The position numbers were made by a program, and so were the translations under genes. The notes beneath the pieces are model-generated. The model searched no databases and was not told the DNA's origin. It worked only from the letters and a program-made list of their open reading frames with translations. From Borrelia hispanica CRI (GTDB taxonomy: Bacteria > Spirochaetota > Spirochaetia > Borreliales > Borreliaceae), in contig NZ_AYOU01000164.1 of NCBI RefSeq assembly GCF_000500065.1, positions 124,001 to 188,000 of the forward strand: DNA of 64,000 nucleotides, read 5' to 3'. Each line of letters begins with the position of its first letter. The first letter of the stretch is position 1. Below are positions 8,869 through 18,329 of the stretch, one piece after another.

Positions 8869-10147
8869 AACTTCTGAAGAAAGAATTAAAATTTATTTAT
8901 CTACGTTATCTAAGCATAAGAATAAAATTTTAAAAGAAAGAAGAATAAAAGAAATTATTGAACGAGCTGATATTTCTGATGCTGATATAGAGAATATTGA
9001 AAAGCATTTTTTCAAGATATATGATAGAGCTCGACAATTAGAGAGAACTGGAGATTTAGTGCATTCTTTAAGAGAACTTCATGCTGTGTATTTGTATTCT
9101 CTTCATAATAAGTCTCTCTTTACTTCGTTTTTCAATCTGTATAAAAGGCTTGTTACGGAAATAAACACTAAAGAGACAAATAAAAAATTAATACATGTAA
9201 GTTTGCAGGCTAGAGAGTTTGGAATAATTGATGGCGTTGATTTAAGAGAATATGATGAATTTGCGAGATTGAAACAAAGGATATTAGTATTATTATTAAG
9301 TTTTATATTAATATCTGTTATTGCATTTATTACATATAAAACTGTATATCCTTTTATTAGTGGTCATGGATATTTTGGTGATTTAGAGAGGGATATCAAA
9401 GAGCCTGTAGTTCAAGGCTTGCCTTCAATTACAAGGGCATCTGATTTAATAGTTGAATCTGCTAATCTTATTGGCAATCCTAATGTTTTATATCATGTTG
9501 AAGTTGAAAGTGCTAAGGTATTGGTTTTTGAAGATTCACATACTTATCAGTTAAAAGCAGGAGTTATTTCATCGAAAGATTCTATTAAAAATATTTCTTA
9601 TAGTATAACGGTTTATGATGATTTGGGAAAACCTATTTTAAATAAAGTTTTTGAAAAGAAGAGTGATTTTCCTAATAAATGGAATAAGGGAGTATATGTT
9701 CCAATTGATTTTATATATAATGTTTCTAAAGGTATTAGTTCTCATCCTAAAAAAATGGTTCTTGATATACGTTTAATTGAATTTTTTAAAGAAGTTAATG
9801 ATTTCTCTAGTGTTAATTTGGAGACAAGTTCGTCAATATTAACTTTTAAATATCTTGGTAGTTATTTTAATGAATTTTTTGAAATTTATGAAGTTAGTTC
9901 TTTAATAGAAGTTTATAATAGTTCAAGTGATGATATTAAAGATTTAGAAATTGAAATAATGTATTTTACTAAAGATAGTCAAGTCATTAGGTCGTTAAAG
10001 AGAAAGTTAATTTCCGAATCAAATTCTTTTCTTAAATCTCGTTCTAGACAAGTTTTTACGTTAAAAACCATTTTTCCAAAAGAGATTTATTTAAATATTA
10101 AAGAAGAATTATCTTCTATTAAAATCATTAATGTATTTGTAAAATAG
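8861..10147 (+). CDS. Hypothetical single-pass membrane protein
   Basis: A 428-residue protein with a ~135-residue helical, charged N-terminal cytoplasmic part (contains ERTGDLVHSLRELHAVYLYSL, TPR-like), one membrane segment at about residues 140-160 (ILVLLLSFILISVIAFITY), and a long C-terminal domain rich in beta-type sequence. The likely topology puts the C-terminal domain in the periplasm. No named domain is recognisable. It overlaps the preceding gene by 8 nt. It ends 20 nt from the convergent ABC permease gene. Confidence 0.75.
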   Translation: MSKTSEERIKIYLSTLSKHKNKILKERRIKEIIERADISDADIENIEKHFFKIYDRARQLERTGDLVHSLRELHAVYLYSLHNKSLFTSFFNLYKRLVTEINTKETNKKLIHVSLQAREFGIIDGVDLREYDEFARLKQRILVLLLSFILISVIAFITYKTVYPFISGHGYFGDLERDIKEPVVQGLPSITRASDLIVESANLIGNPNVLYHVEVESAKVLVFEDSHTYQLKAGVISSKDSIKNISYSITVYDDLGKPILNKVFEKKSDFPNKWNKGVYVPIDFIYNVSKGISSHPKKMVLDIRLIEFFKEVNDFSSVNLETSSSILTFKYLGSYFNEFFEIYEVSSLIEVYNSSSDDIKDLEIEIMYFTKDSQVIRSLKRKLISESNSFLKSRSRQVFTLKTIFPKEIYLNIKEELSSIKIINVFVK

Positions 10148-10166
10148 TATTTATTTTTTATATAGA

Positions 10167-11417
10167 TTATAGTATTTCTTTTTCTTTAAATTTTGAAATG
10201 ATGTCTAAAGGAATAAGTGTTGTTGCAATACTAATTAATGTATAGGATAGGAGGATAATTAGGCTAAATTTAGTACTTATTTTGATGTTAAATTCAGAAA
10301 TATAATAATCAGAATTTAGAAGTTCTGTGTTATCAGCGCCAAATATCTTTAAAATCATATTGGTTATAATATCTATTATGTTAATTACGTGTTCTATATT
10401 GATGGTTAGGTAATTTCCTATGATTATACCTATTATACATGATGTTGAACTTAAAACAAGTGCTATCAGTATGAATATTAATTTAAGGGTTATATTATTC
10501 ATTCCAATTGATTTTAATATTGCAATTTTCTTTTTATTTTCAAGTATTAACATACAGAGTGATGAGGATATGTTAATGCTTGCAAATATTACGATAAATG
10601 CCATAATGAATATTAAAAGTTTTTTGCTTATATTTAAATTTGTATATTTGTTTAGATATAGTTCATAAAATGTTTTGATTTTATATTCTTTAAATTCTTT
10701 TGTGATCTTTTCTTTAAGATTATTAGTTTTTTCTTTTGTATTGGTTTTGATAGAAAGACCAATTATACTTTTAGATAGTTCTTTTGTCATTATATTTGCA
10801 TCTTGTAATGAAATAAAAACTAAATTTTTATCAATTTCTTTTAATCCTGTTTCAATTATTCCAGCTATGGTAAATTTTTGTGCTCTTGGGAGTATTTTTT
10901 GATATTTATTGTTAGGTACTATTAGGTAGATAGAGTCATTAATATTTAAATCAAGTTTGTCTTTGATTTGTCTTGATATTAATATTTCATTTTTGTTAAA
11001 GTTTTTCTTCCCATCTACTAATTTTATATGCTTATTATTATCAACAAATTTATTTTCTACTGCTCTGATTAAAGCCCCTTGTTTTTTTTTATTTCCAATA
11101 AGTCCATAGGTTCTTCTCTCAAAAAAATATTTTAGTTTGTCATGTTTATATTCGTTTTTAAGTTTTTCTAGCTTAGATTTGAGATATTCATCTTTGTGAA
11201 TCTCATTATATTCTATTTGTACTGAAAATCCTTCATTTTCAATGTATCTTTCTATTGTGGCATTCATGATATTGTTTGACATATAATAAACGATTATTAG
11301 AGGAATCATTACTAAACTTAAAGATATCCCAGAACCTATAAGAGCTTTTTTATTTTTTGAGTGTATAAATATAACATATGCTATTTTAAAAAGTTCTTTA
11401 ATATTGGAGTGCATCAT
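10167..11417 (-). CDS. LolC/LolE-type ABC transporter permease
   Basis: A 416-residue MacB/FtsX-type permease with one N-terminal membrane segment, a large periplasmic domain (about residues 45-260), and three C-terminal segments. With the adjacent ATPase and a second permease it forms a LolCDE-like set, which in diderms extracts lipoproteins from the inner membrane. This matters in Borrelia, whose envelope is very lipoprotein-rich. The start overlaps the ATPase stop by 4 nt (ATGA). It is the last gene of the long minus-strand run. LolC/E identity is by gene set and topology rather than strong sequence motifs. Confidence 0.8.
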   Translation of the reverse strand: MMHSNIKELFKIAYVIFIHSKNKKALIGSGISLSLVMIPLIIVYYMSNNIMNATIERYIENEGFSVQIEYNEIHKDEYLKSKLEKLKNEYKHDKLKYFFERRTYGLIGNKKKQGALIRAVENKFVDNNKHIKLVDGKKNFNKNEILISRQIKDKLDLNINDSIYLIVPNNKYQKILPRAQKFTIAGIIETGLKEIDKNLVFISLQDANIMTKELSKSIIGLSIKTNTKEKTNNLKEKITKEFKEYKIKTFYELYLNKYTNLNISKKLLIFIMAFIVIFASINISSSLCMLILENKKKIAILKSIGMNNITLKLIFILIALVLSSTSCIIGIIIGNYLTINIEHVINIIDIITNMILKIFGADNTELLNSDYYISEFNIKISTKFSLIILLSYTLISIATTLIPLDIISKFKEKEIL

Positions 11418-12103
11418 ATTCTCTTTAATGTTTTATCTCTAAGTTCGTATTTGATATCTGCTTTATTTGAAAATTCTGGATTATGACTGACCAAAAGAAG
11501 TGTTTTATTAAATGTTTTGGATGTTTCTATTAATAATGATTCTACTGTTTTGGCGGTGTTGATATCTAGATTACCAGTAGGTTCGTCGCATAGGATTATA
11601 TTTGGTTCGTTTATTAGAGCTCTTGCAATAGCTGCTCGTTGTGCTTCTCCTCCGGATAATTCTGAAGGATAATGTTCTCTTCTTGTTTCTATATCTAATA
11701 TTTTCATTAAGCGTAAAGCTTTTTTTTTGATTTCTGTAAAGTTGTCTTTTCCTTCTATTATTTTAGGTAAAATAATGTTTTCAAATACATTAAATTCATC
11801 AATTAAATTGTGGTTTTGAAATACAAGACCTATTTTTGTATTTTTATATAAACTTAAGGTTTTTTCATTTGCATTTTTTAAAGATATTCCACATGATATT
11901 ATGTCTCCTGAATCCATTTTATCAATTCCTGATATGATATTAAAGAGTGTTGATTTGCCACAACCACTTTTACCTTGAATAGAAATAAAATCACCATTTT
12001 TGACATTTAAATTTAAATTTTCTAGTACTTGTATTTTCGTTTTGTTTTTAGTATACGTTTTATATATTTCTTTAATGCATATTATGTTTTGTGTATTGTT
12101 CAT
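11414..12103 (-). CDS. lolD: LolD-type ABC transporter ATPase
   Basis: A 229-residue ABC ATPase with Walker A GKSGCGKST, Q-loop VFQNHNL, signature LSGGEAQR, Walker B ILCDEPTGNLD and H-loop SHNPE. The GNLD extension after Walker B and the length are typical of the MacB/LolD/FtsE subgroup. It is placed between two FtsX-fold permeases with 0-4 nt spacing, so a heteromeric 2+2 transporter is expected. It likely energises lipoprotein release from the inner membrane. Confidence 0.88.
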   Translation of the reverse strand: MNNTQNIICIKEIYKTYTKNKTKIQVLENLNLNVKNGDFISIQGKSGCGKSTLFNIISGIDKMDSGDIISCGISLKNANEKTLSLYKNTKIGLVFQNHNLIDEFNVFENIILPKIIEGKDNFTEIKKKALRLMKILDIETRREHYPSELSGGEAQRAAIARALINEPNIILCDEPTGNLDINTAKTVESLLIETSKTFNKTLLLVSHNPEFSNKADIKYELRDKTLKRI

Positions 12104-13354
12104 TTATGATGTTGCTCCGTTTATTGTATCAGTATATTTGATTTTTTTAGTCACTTTTAGGCTTGAACATATTGTAAATAGACAAGCAAAGAACAGTATC
12201 AGCATTAAATCACTTAAAAATATTTTAGGGGTAATTGTATTTTTTATTATTTTTATTTCTATATTTTCCAGATTTAATTTTAATATATAATTTACAGCAT
12301 TAATCAAGCTATTTATCAAGATGTCAATTGTATTTAGAATTTCATTTATGTTTAGAGATATTATGGTTCCTGAAATTATGCCAATTATGCTTCCCAATAC
12401 GCAAATTACTATTGAATGAATTAGGAAAACTTTTCTAATCTTTTGTGCTCTTAATCCCAAAAATAAGATTATTGAGATAGATTTACTTTTATTAATTATT
12501 ATCCTTTTTTGGAGGTAGTATGTGTTAACAGCAATGACAAGAAATATGCTTGTTAGAATGATTAACATTGTATTTCTCTCTATTTTTAGTGCTTTGTAAA
12601 ATTCTTTATTATATTCATGCCAAGGTTTAACTTTGATTTTTTGATTAATATTTTTGATTGCATTTATTAATTTTTTACTTGGATATAAATTTTTTGTTTT
12701 TAATTGATAATTAATATCTAGATCTTTAATTAGTTGTTTTGTATAAAAGTAATTGATATTCATAAATACTGTAGATTGATTTATTTTGCTATAATTGCTC
12801 TTAAAAATGGCTTTTATTTTAAATCGTTTTACTTCATTTTTCAATGTATGTAAATTTGTAATTTCATCATTTAATATCAATCCTATTGTGTCTCCTGCAT
12901 ATAGATCTAAGTTATATGAAAGCACGTCTCCTATGATGATTTCATCTTCATTAAGTTGGATTTGAGATGCTGTAAGACCTGTTAGAAGGAGAAAGTTTTT
13001 GTCATTTATGACGTCTTTTGTGTCAAATGCGATTATATTTAATATGCTTGGGTAATAATAATTTTCAATTCCAATTCCTTGTGTTTCATAAATTTTATTT
13101 ATTTGAATTATTTCTTTCATTTTTTTAATGGAATTGAATTCTTGTTCATTTAATTTGCTTTCAATTTTTAAATTGCCACTCTCTAGTGTAGATATACTTG
13201 TGAAAAAATCATTTTGAAAACCATTCATTATTGATATTGTGATAATGATAATGATTTGTCCAAGTACTATACTTAAAATTATGACGATTGTGAGTGATAA
13301 GCTATTTTGTTCATCTAAGATTAATCTTTTAAATAAGAGTCTATTTAGTTTCAT
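12104..13354 (-). CDS. LolC/LolE-type ABC transporter permease
   Basis: The second 416-residue FtsX-fold permease. Its N-terminus carries the LolC/E-like motif SIMNGFQNDF just after the first membrane segment, followed by a periplasmic domain and three C-terminal membrane segments. It abuts the ATPase gene with no gap. Its start lies 14 nt inside the end of the upstream YD-repeat-like gene, indicating translational coupling. It is the better match to LolC/E of the two permeases. Confidence 0.83.
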   Translation of the reverse strand: MKLNRLLFKRLILDEQNSLSLTIVIILSIVLGQIIIIITISIMNGFQNDFFTSISTLESGNLKIESKLNEQEFNSIKKMKEIIQINKIYETQGIGIENYYYPSILNIIAFDTKDVINDKNFLLLTGLTASQIQLNEDEIIIGDVLSYNLDLYAGDTIGLILNDEITNLHTLKNEVKRFKIKAIFKSNYSKINQSTVFMNINYFYTKQLIKDLDINYQLKTKNLYPSKKLINAIKNINQKIKVKPWHEYNKEFYKALKIERNTMLIILTSIFLVIAVNTYYLQKRIIINKSKSISIILFLGLRAQKIRKVFLIHSIVICVLGSIIGIISGTIISLNINEILNTIDILINSLINAVNYILKLNLENIEIKIIKNTITPKIFLSDLMLILFFACLFTICSSLKVTKKIKYTDTINGATS

Positions 13355-14396
13355 TTTTATCTCTAGTATCTGTATTTATTTGTTCAATAATTTCGTCATT
13401 TTTATATCTTATTTTAAATATAGGGTTTCCATTATGGTATATCTTTTGTTCATATTCATTGTCGTTAAAATAATCAGTCTTTAGTGATATTAAGTCATTT
13501 TCATAGATTGTTTTTGACATTAATTTATTATCAGAATCATATTCATATGTTGTTTTTGTAGTATATTCTTTATCTTCATCTTTGATAATGATATTTTCCA
13601 TTGTAACATGTCCAGATTCATTATATTCAAAGTCGATTATTTTTGTTATTTTATTATCTTTATAGATTTCTTGTTTTATCAAGTTATGATCTTTATATTT
13701 TGATATGGTTTTTGTATTATCTTCTTCTTTTATATTGATTATTTCATTGTCATCTAAATATTGATTGTTTTCTTTAGATACAATTTTGTTATTATCTAGT
13801 ATTATGTTTTTTAAATGTCTCTTTTGATCATCATATTGGATTACTTTTGTTTTAGATTTTTTTATATCAAGATATGTTGATTTTATCTCTCCATTGATTC
13901 CATAATTCCAAATTTGTAAATCTGATCCTGTTATTTTTAAAAGTTTTCCATTAGTATCTTTCATATAGTGTATTGTTTTTGGTTTTTGATTTAAAATTTT
14001 GATTTCTTTGTAAATCACATCGTTATTTTTATAAAAATAGTCTACAGATTCAAGAATTATTCCTTTGGGACTATATTTTATTTCTTTTATTTTATTATTT
14101 AACTCGTCGTAGATTTCTTCTTTTATCTTAATATCTTTTTCATTGTAAAATGTTAATTGTTTTTTATTATCTTCTATTTTTTTTTGTGTTTTGTATTTGA
14201 TTAGTTTTAAATCTTTAAAAAGGCTAAATTTTTCAATTTCATTAACTTTGGTATATTCAATGTAAAATCCTGTTTGGGGAATATCATATATTTCCTGGTA
14301 CTTGTTGAAAAATACGTCTGATATAAAGTAACTTTTTCCGTATGTGTTTTGTATTAAAATTGAAATTAATATTAATTTTATGATCTTTGTTGTCAT
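13341..14396 (-). CDS. Secreted protein with YD/MORN-like short repeats
   Basis: A 351-residue protein with a short N-terminal signal-like segment (IIKLILISILIQNTYGKSYF). The rest consists of repeated short beta units of the kind xxYxYDxxxxLxxKxxYxN (for example TYEYDSDNKLMSKTIY, FEYNESGHVTMENII), reminiscent of YD/Rhs or MORN_2 antitoxin-like repeats. I cannot name a function; a periplasmic or surface beta-rich scaffold is likely. It overlaps both neighbours (4 nt with ftsY, 14 nt with the permease), so it is embedded in the same operon and may assist the Lol-like transporter. Confidence 0.72.
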   Translation of the reverse strand: MTTKIIKLILISILIQNTYGKSYFISDVFFNKYQEIYDIPQTGFYIEYTKVNEIEKFSLFKDLKLIKYKTQKKIEDNKKQLTFYNEKDIKIKEEIYDELNNKIKEIKYSPKGIILESVDYFYKNNDVIYKEIKILNQKPKTIHYMKDTNGKLLKITGSDLQIWNYGINGEIKSTYLDIKKSKTKVIQYDDQKRHLKNIILDNNKIVSKENNQYLDDNEIINIKEEDNTKTISKYKDHNLIKQEIYKDNKITKIIDFEYNESGHVTMENIIIKDEDKEYTTKTTYEYDSDNKLMSKTIYENDLISLKTDYFNDNEYEQKIYHNGNPIFKIRYKNDEIIEQINTDTRDKNETK

Positions 14397-15238
14397 AATA
14401 GTTTATCTAAGTAGTTTTCAGTGTTAAATTCTTTAATGTTTTCTACTTGTTCTCCAAATGTAAAGAAATATATGGGTTTTTGAAATAATTTTGATATATT
14501 AATTATTCCACCTGCTTTAGATGATGAGTCAAATTTTGTGGCTATAATTCCGTCAATTTGTATTGCTTTGTCAAATATTTCTGTTTGATTATTTGTGTTT
14601 TTTCCAGATATGGAGTCTATTACCAGTATTTTTTTATAATTGATATTTGTATCGAGTATTTGTTTTTTTATCACTTGATCCATTTTTTTGAGTTCTTTAA
14701 TTAAGTTTTCTTTGTTTTGGAGTCTTCCTGCTGTATCAATTATTAATATATCATAATTTTTAGTTTTTGCACTTGAGATACTATCAAATATTACTGCTGC
14801 TGCATCACTTCCTTGGTTTTGAGATATGACTTTAATGCCAATTTTTTCGCTTTGTATTTTAAGTTGTTCGATTGCTGCAGCTCTGAATGTGTCTGCTGCA
14901 GCAATTAGTACATTTTTCCCTTCATTTTTGAATTTATTTGCTAGTTTTATAATACTTGAGGTTTTACCAACCCCGTTTACTCCAAGTATCAATAAGATGT
15001 TTAATTTTTTGTTTTCTAAATTAAGAGATTGTTGATTTAGAAAACTCGTTAGTAAATTTTTTAGTTTTAATAGTGTTTCTTTTTCATCTTTAGCTTTTAT
15101 TTTTTTAATATGTTCTACTATTTCTATTACTATATCGTTTTTTATATCTGCTTCTAAGAGTATATCTTCTAACTTTTCAATTATTTGTGTCTTTTCTTGA
15201 TTCTTGAATAAATTTCTTATTTTATTAAAAATGCTCAA
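14393..15238 (-). CDS. ftsY: Signal recognition particle receptor FtsY
   Basis: FtsY is the SRP receptor GTPase that docks ribosome-nascent-chain complexes to SecYEG. The 281-residue protein holds the N domain and G domain: G1 GVNGVGKT (86-93), DTFRAAA (116-122), DTAGRLQ (168-174) and TKFDSSSKAGG (234-244). It lacks the long acidic A domain of the E. coli protein, as is common in smaller genomes. The downstream gene overlaps its stop by 4 nt. It sits downstream of prfB and a PEGA protein on the minus strand. Confidence 0.95.
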   Translation of the reverse strand: MSIFNKIRNLFKNQEKTQIIEKLEDILLEADIKNDIVIEIVEHIKKIKAKDEKETLLKLKNLLTSFLNQQSLNLENKKLNILLILGVNGVGKTSSIIKLANKFKNEGKNVLIAAADTFRAAAIEQLKIQSEKIGIKVISQNQGSDAAAVIFDSISSAKTKNYDILIIDTAGRLQNKENLIKELKKMDQVIKKQILDTNINYKKILVIDSISGKNTNNQTEIFDKAIQIDGIIATKFDSSSKAGGIINISKLFQKPIYFFTFGEQVENIKEFNTENYLDKLL

Positions 15239-15288
15239 AAGTTTAGTGCTCCTATTTTTTATTTGGTGTTAAATAAATTTACAATAGT

Positions 15289-16698
15289 TTATTCACCTCG
15301 AGTTGCTTCTTTAATATATTGTACCAAATGAATGATTAATGGTATAAAACTACCAACGGAAAATGTTATTCCTGTACCAAGTAAGAATGTTGCAATCATC
15401 TCTTCTACTTTTGCGTTATATAAATCTTGAGGCCTTATTCTATTTTTTAAAATATTATTTAAAGCTATATTGTAAAGTTCTGAAGATTCATTATATTTTG
15501 TTATGGCAAATGCAGTTCCTATAAGATTTAATGTAAAAATACTAAGGTTGATATAGAATATATCTCTTTTTTTAATGAGTTCGCTTTTATTGTCTCTTAC
15601 CATTTCTATATGAACCTCTTTATCTTTGTTATTTATTATTATGAATTTATTTTTGTGTTCTTCAGCTTGCAATAATATGGATTCTATATTTTCAGGTTCT
15701 TCAATTTCAATTGGTGTTTCTCCTATAAATACTCCTTTTTTAAATACTTTAGATGTTATATTACTTGTAATTAATATTTTATTGGAATTTGCTTTTTGTA
15801 AGGTAATATTTAAGTCAATAGTGTCACCACTTTTTACTTTTTGTTTTATTCTATAGGGTTTGTAAGTTTTACTTATAATGTCAATGATAATTTCTTTATC
15901 TGGTAGTTTAGAAATATCCCATATATCATTGTTATATAATCCTTTTGATACAAATTCTTCATTTATATATATTTTGGCATCCAAATTATTTATGACATTG
16001 ATCTTAAGTTTAATAAATTCTCTTCCTAATATTTCTTCAAGACTAAGTTTTGCTATTTTGTATGCAATGTCATCAACGGATGATGATAGTTTGAAAATTT
16101 CTTTGTAAACTTTTACTCCTTGTGGAGTAATATTGCTAATTTCAACTAAATAATGTTTATCTACTTTTTTTAAGTGTATGTAATTAACAAAGAATAATTC
16201 TTGACTTGTTAAAAGTTCTATATTCAAATTTGATAGATGTACTTTATCTTGATGCTTTTTGTAATTTGCTTTTATTTTTTTTAAAGTTATAAGGTATTTT
16301 TCAAGTTCTTGTTGTTTGATTTTTATGTTTTTAATGTCTTCTTTAAGATTTTTAATTTTAGCTTCTATTTTATTTTCTTCTTTTAAGCTTATTGCATTTT
16401 GTAACTTTTTTTTGTCCATGTCTTCTTTGAGTTTGCTAAATTCTTGTTCTTTTTTTATTATATTTTGATATACATAAATGCGTCTTATAAAGTCTTTATC
16501 ATTATCGTTAATAATGTGTTCATTTATTGCATTGTATATCTTATTTAGTGTTTGTTCAATTCCTTTTTGGAGTTCTTTATTTTCATCTTTTGTATTTATG
16601 ATATAAGAAAATCCGTACTCAATGTTACTCTGAGTATATGCTAATTTAGTTGTTGAGATTGAAAGTAACATGATTATTATTAATTTAAATTTTTCCAT
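15289..16698 (-). CDS. PEGA-domain envelope protein
   Basis: A 469-residue protein with an N-terminal signal segment (KLIIIMLLSISTTKLAYTQ). A Lys/Glu-rich coiled coil follows at about residues 80-165. Then come two PEGA-like beta modules (LDAKIYINEEFVSKG..., and the stretch around VFKKGVFIGETPIEI). Near the C-terminus are two hydrophobic segments (about residues 385-405 and 440-462). PEGA domains are found in spirochaete envelope and S-layer-associated proteins; no catalytic motif is visible. Its ATG lies 19 nt inside the 3' end of prfB. Confidence 0.75.
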   Translation of the reverse strand: MEKFKLIIIMLLSISTTKLAYTQSNIEYGFSYIINTKDENKELQKGIEQTLNKIYNAINEHIINDNDKDFIRRIYVYQNIIKKEQEFSKLKEDMDKKKLQNAISLKEENKIEAKIKNLKEDIKNIKIKQQELEKYLITLKKIKANYKKHQDKVHLSNLNIELLTSQELFFVNYIHLKKVDKHYLVEISNITPQGVKVYKEIFKLSSSVDDIAYKIAKLSLEEILGREFIKLKINVINNLDAKIYINEEFVSKGLYNNDIWDISKLPDKEIIIDIISKTYKPYRIKQKVKSGDTIDLNITLQKANSNKILITSNITSKVFKKGVFIGETPIEIEEPENIESILLQAEEHKNKFIIINNKDKEVHIEMVRDNKSELIKKRDIFYINLSIFTLNLIGTAFAITKYNESSELYNIALNNILKNRIRPQDLYNAKVEEMIATFLLGTGITFSVGSFIPLIIHLVQYIKEATRGE

Positions 16699-17757
16699 TT
16701 TAGGTATTCTTCTATAAAGTTATCAATGTTGCCATCCATCACAGACATAATATTTGGATTTTCAAATTTTGTTCTGTGATCTTTTACTAGAGTATAAGGT
16801 TGAAATATATAAGATCTAATTTGATTGCCCCACGATATATCTTTTTTTTCTTGTTGTTGAGATTTGCTTTTTTGTTGTTCTAATTTTTTGTAGTGTTCAT
16901 AAAGTTTTGATTTTAATACTTTCATTGCTAACTCTTTATTTCTATGTTGACTTCTATCAGTTTGAGATTGTGTTACTATTCCTGTTTTAAGATGTGTAAT
17001 TCTAACGGCTGATGATGTTTTATTAACATGTTGTCCTCCTGCCCCTGAAGCTCTATATGTGTCAACTCTAATATCTTCTGGTTTAATTATTATTTCAATT
17101 TTATCATCAATTACAGGATCAATGAAAACAGATGCAAAAGATGTGTGTCTTTTTTTTGCAGCATCAAAAGGAGAAATTCTTACAAGTCGATGTATTCCCA
17201 CTTCACTTTTTAAAAATCCATATGCATATTTTCCTTTTATTTCGATTGTAACAGATTTAATGCCCCCTTCAGCTTCCAGTAAATCTATAAGTTCTATTTT
17301 ATATCCACGTCTCTCAGAATATCTTAAGTATGTTCTATATAGCATATTAACCCAATCACATGCTTCTGTGCCACCTGCTCCTGAATGTATTGTCAGGAAT
17401 GCGTTATTGATGTCAATATCTTCTTTGAAATATGATAATGTTAAGATATGTTTATATTGTTCTCTTAATTTATTAACATCTCTCTCTAATAGTGCTTTAT
17501 CATCTTCACTTTCTGCAATTTTACAGAGTTCCCTTAAATCTTTAAGTTGACATATTAAGTTTTCCCAAGGTTCAATTTTGGTTTTTAAAATATTTTGATT
17601 CCTAAGAATTTCTTGTGCTCTTTTATTATCATTCCAAAAATTTTCATTATTTATTTGTTTTTCATATTTTTGAAGTTGTATTTTAATCTTGTCACTGTCA
17701 AAGCTTCCTCCAGACATTTTCAATTTGTTCTAGAAATTCATTTATTGTTTCTCTCAT
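16680..17757 (-). CDS. prfB: Peptide chain release factor 2, programmed +1 frameshift
   Basis: RF2 terminates translation at UGA and UAA. Reading from ATG 17757-17755, the first 19 codons end in CTT TGA (TGA at 17700-17698); a +1 shift at CTT-TGA-C continues into the long frame from GAC at 17699 and gives about 358 residues. The shift site is preceded by GGAGG three nt upstream, as in classical prfB autoregulation. The recognition tripeptide SPF is at residues 195-197 and the catalytic GGQ at 240-242 of the joined protein. The start codon shares one nt with the stop of the upstream RnfA-like gene (TAATG). The gene should be written as a join at the slippage site. Confidence 0.95.
17697..17711 (-). 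promoter_or_regulatory. prfB programmed frameshift site
   Basis: On the minus strand this region reads GGAGGAAGCTTTGAC. CTT is codon 19, TGA codon 20, and the GGAGG acts as the internal Shine-Dalgarno that stimulates slippage. When RF2 is scarce, the ribosome pauses at UGA and shifts +1 to GAC. This is the known autoregulatory circuit of prfB. Confidence 0.92.
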
Positions 17758-18329
17758 TATAAACTCTCACTATTATTTATTAATATAATTATATTTGGAA
17801 TCAAAGATAAAATGAAGATTATAAAAAAGTACATTGTTTCATTAGTTATTAGTTTGAATGTTGATTTTTTTTCCAAACTTCTCTTTATTATTGTTGTTAA
17901 TATAATAGTTATTAAGATGCTTAGTGAAGATAAGGTGAGTATTGTTATGCCTTCTAGAAAATTATGACTTTTATCTAGAGAAAAAAATATTATTGCAATC
18001 AAGCTACTATTAGATAACAAAAAATCATTTGAGTATTTTGTCTTGCTGTTATACATGACAACTAAGATATTGTTTAGTGTTTTTAACATAATTGTTAGTA
18101 TGTAAATTAATGTCATATATATTATTGGTATCATAAATAATAAATTGTATTCTACAAATAATTTATAAATATAAAAAAGGCAAGAATAAATTAGTAGCGA
18201 AGTGATTATGATAGTTAGATATTTTGTTGATAATCTTTTATTATCTTTTATTTTGATATCTTCAATTCCAATAAAGTGTATTAGTAACAAATTGTTTACT
18301 AATAAGTATGTTATTAAATTGTTTGTCAT
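17757..18329 (-). CDS. RnfA/NqrE-like membrane protein (divergent)
   Basis: A 190-residue, six-segment membrane protein. The N-terminus LLVNNLLLIHFIGIED resembles RnfA/RnfE/NqrD/NqrE, which begin with LVNNFVLVKFLG in a half-membrane re-entrant helix. In Rnf and Nqr complexes these subunits hold a membrane Fe cluster through Cys residues; no such Cys is visible in the N-terminal helix here. The upstream gene is an RnfC-RnfD-like fusion and overlaps it by 4 nt, which supports the assignment. No RnfB, RnfG or RnfE partner is seen. The function may have diverged from electron transport. Confidence 0.62.
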   Translation of the reverse strand: MTNNLITYLLVNNLLLIHFIGIEDIKIKDNKRLSTKYLTIIITSLLIYSCLFYIYKLFVEYNLLFMIPIIYMTLIYILTIMLKTLNNILVVMYNSKTKYSNDFLLSNSSLIAIIFFSLDKSHNFLEGITILTLSSLSILITIILTTIIKRSLEKKSTFKLITNETMYFFIIFILSLIPNIIILINNSESL

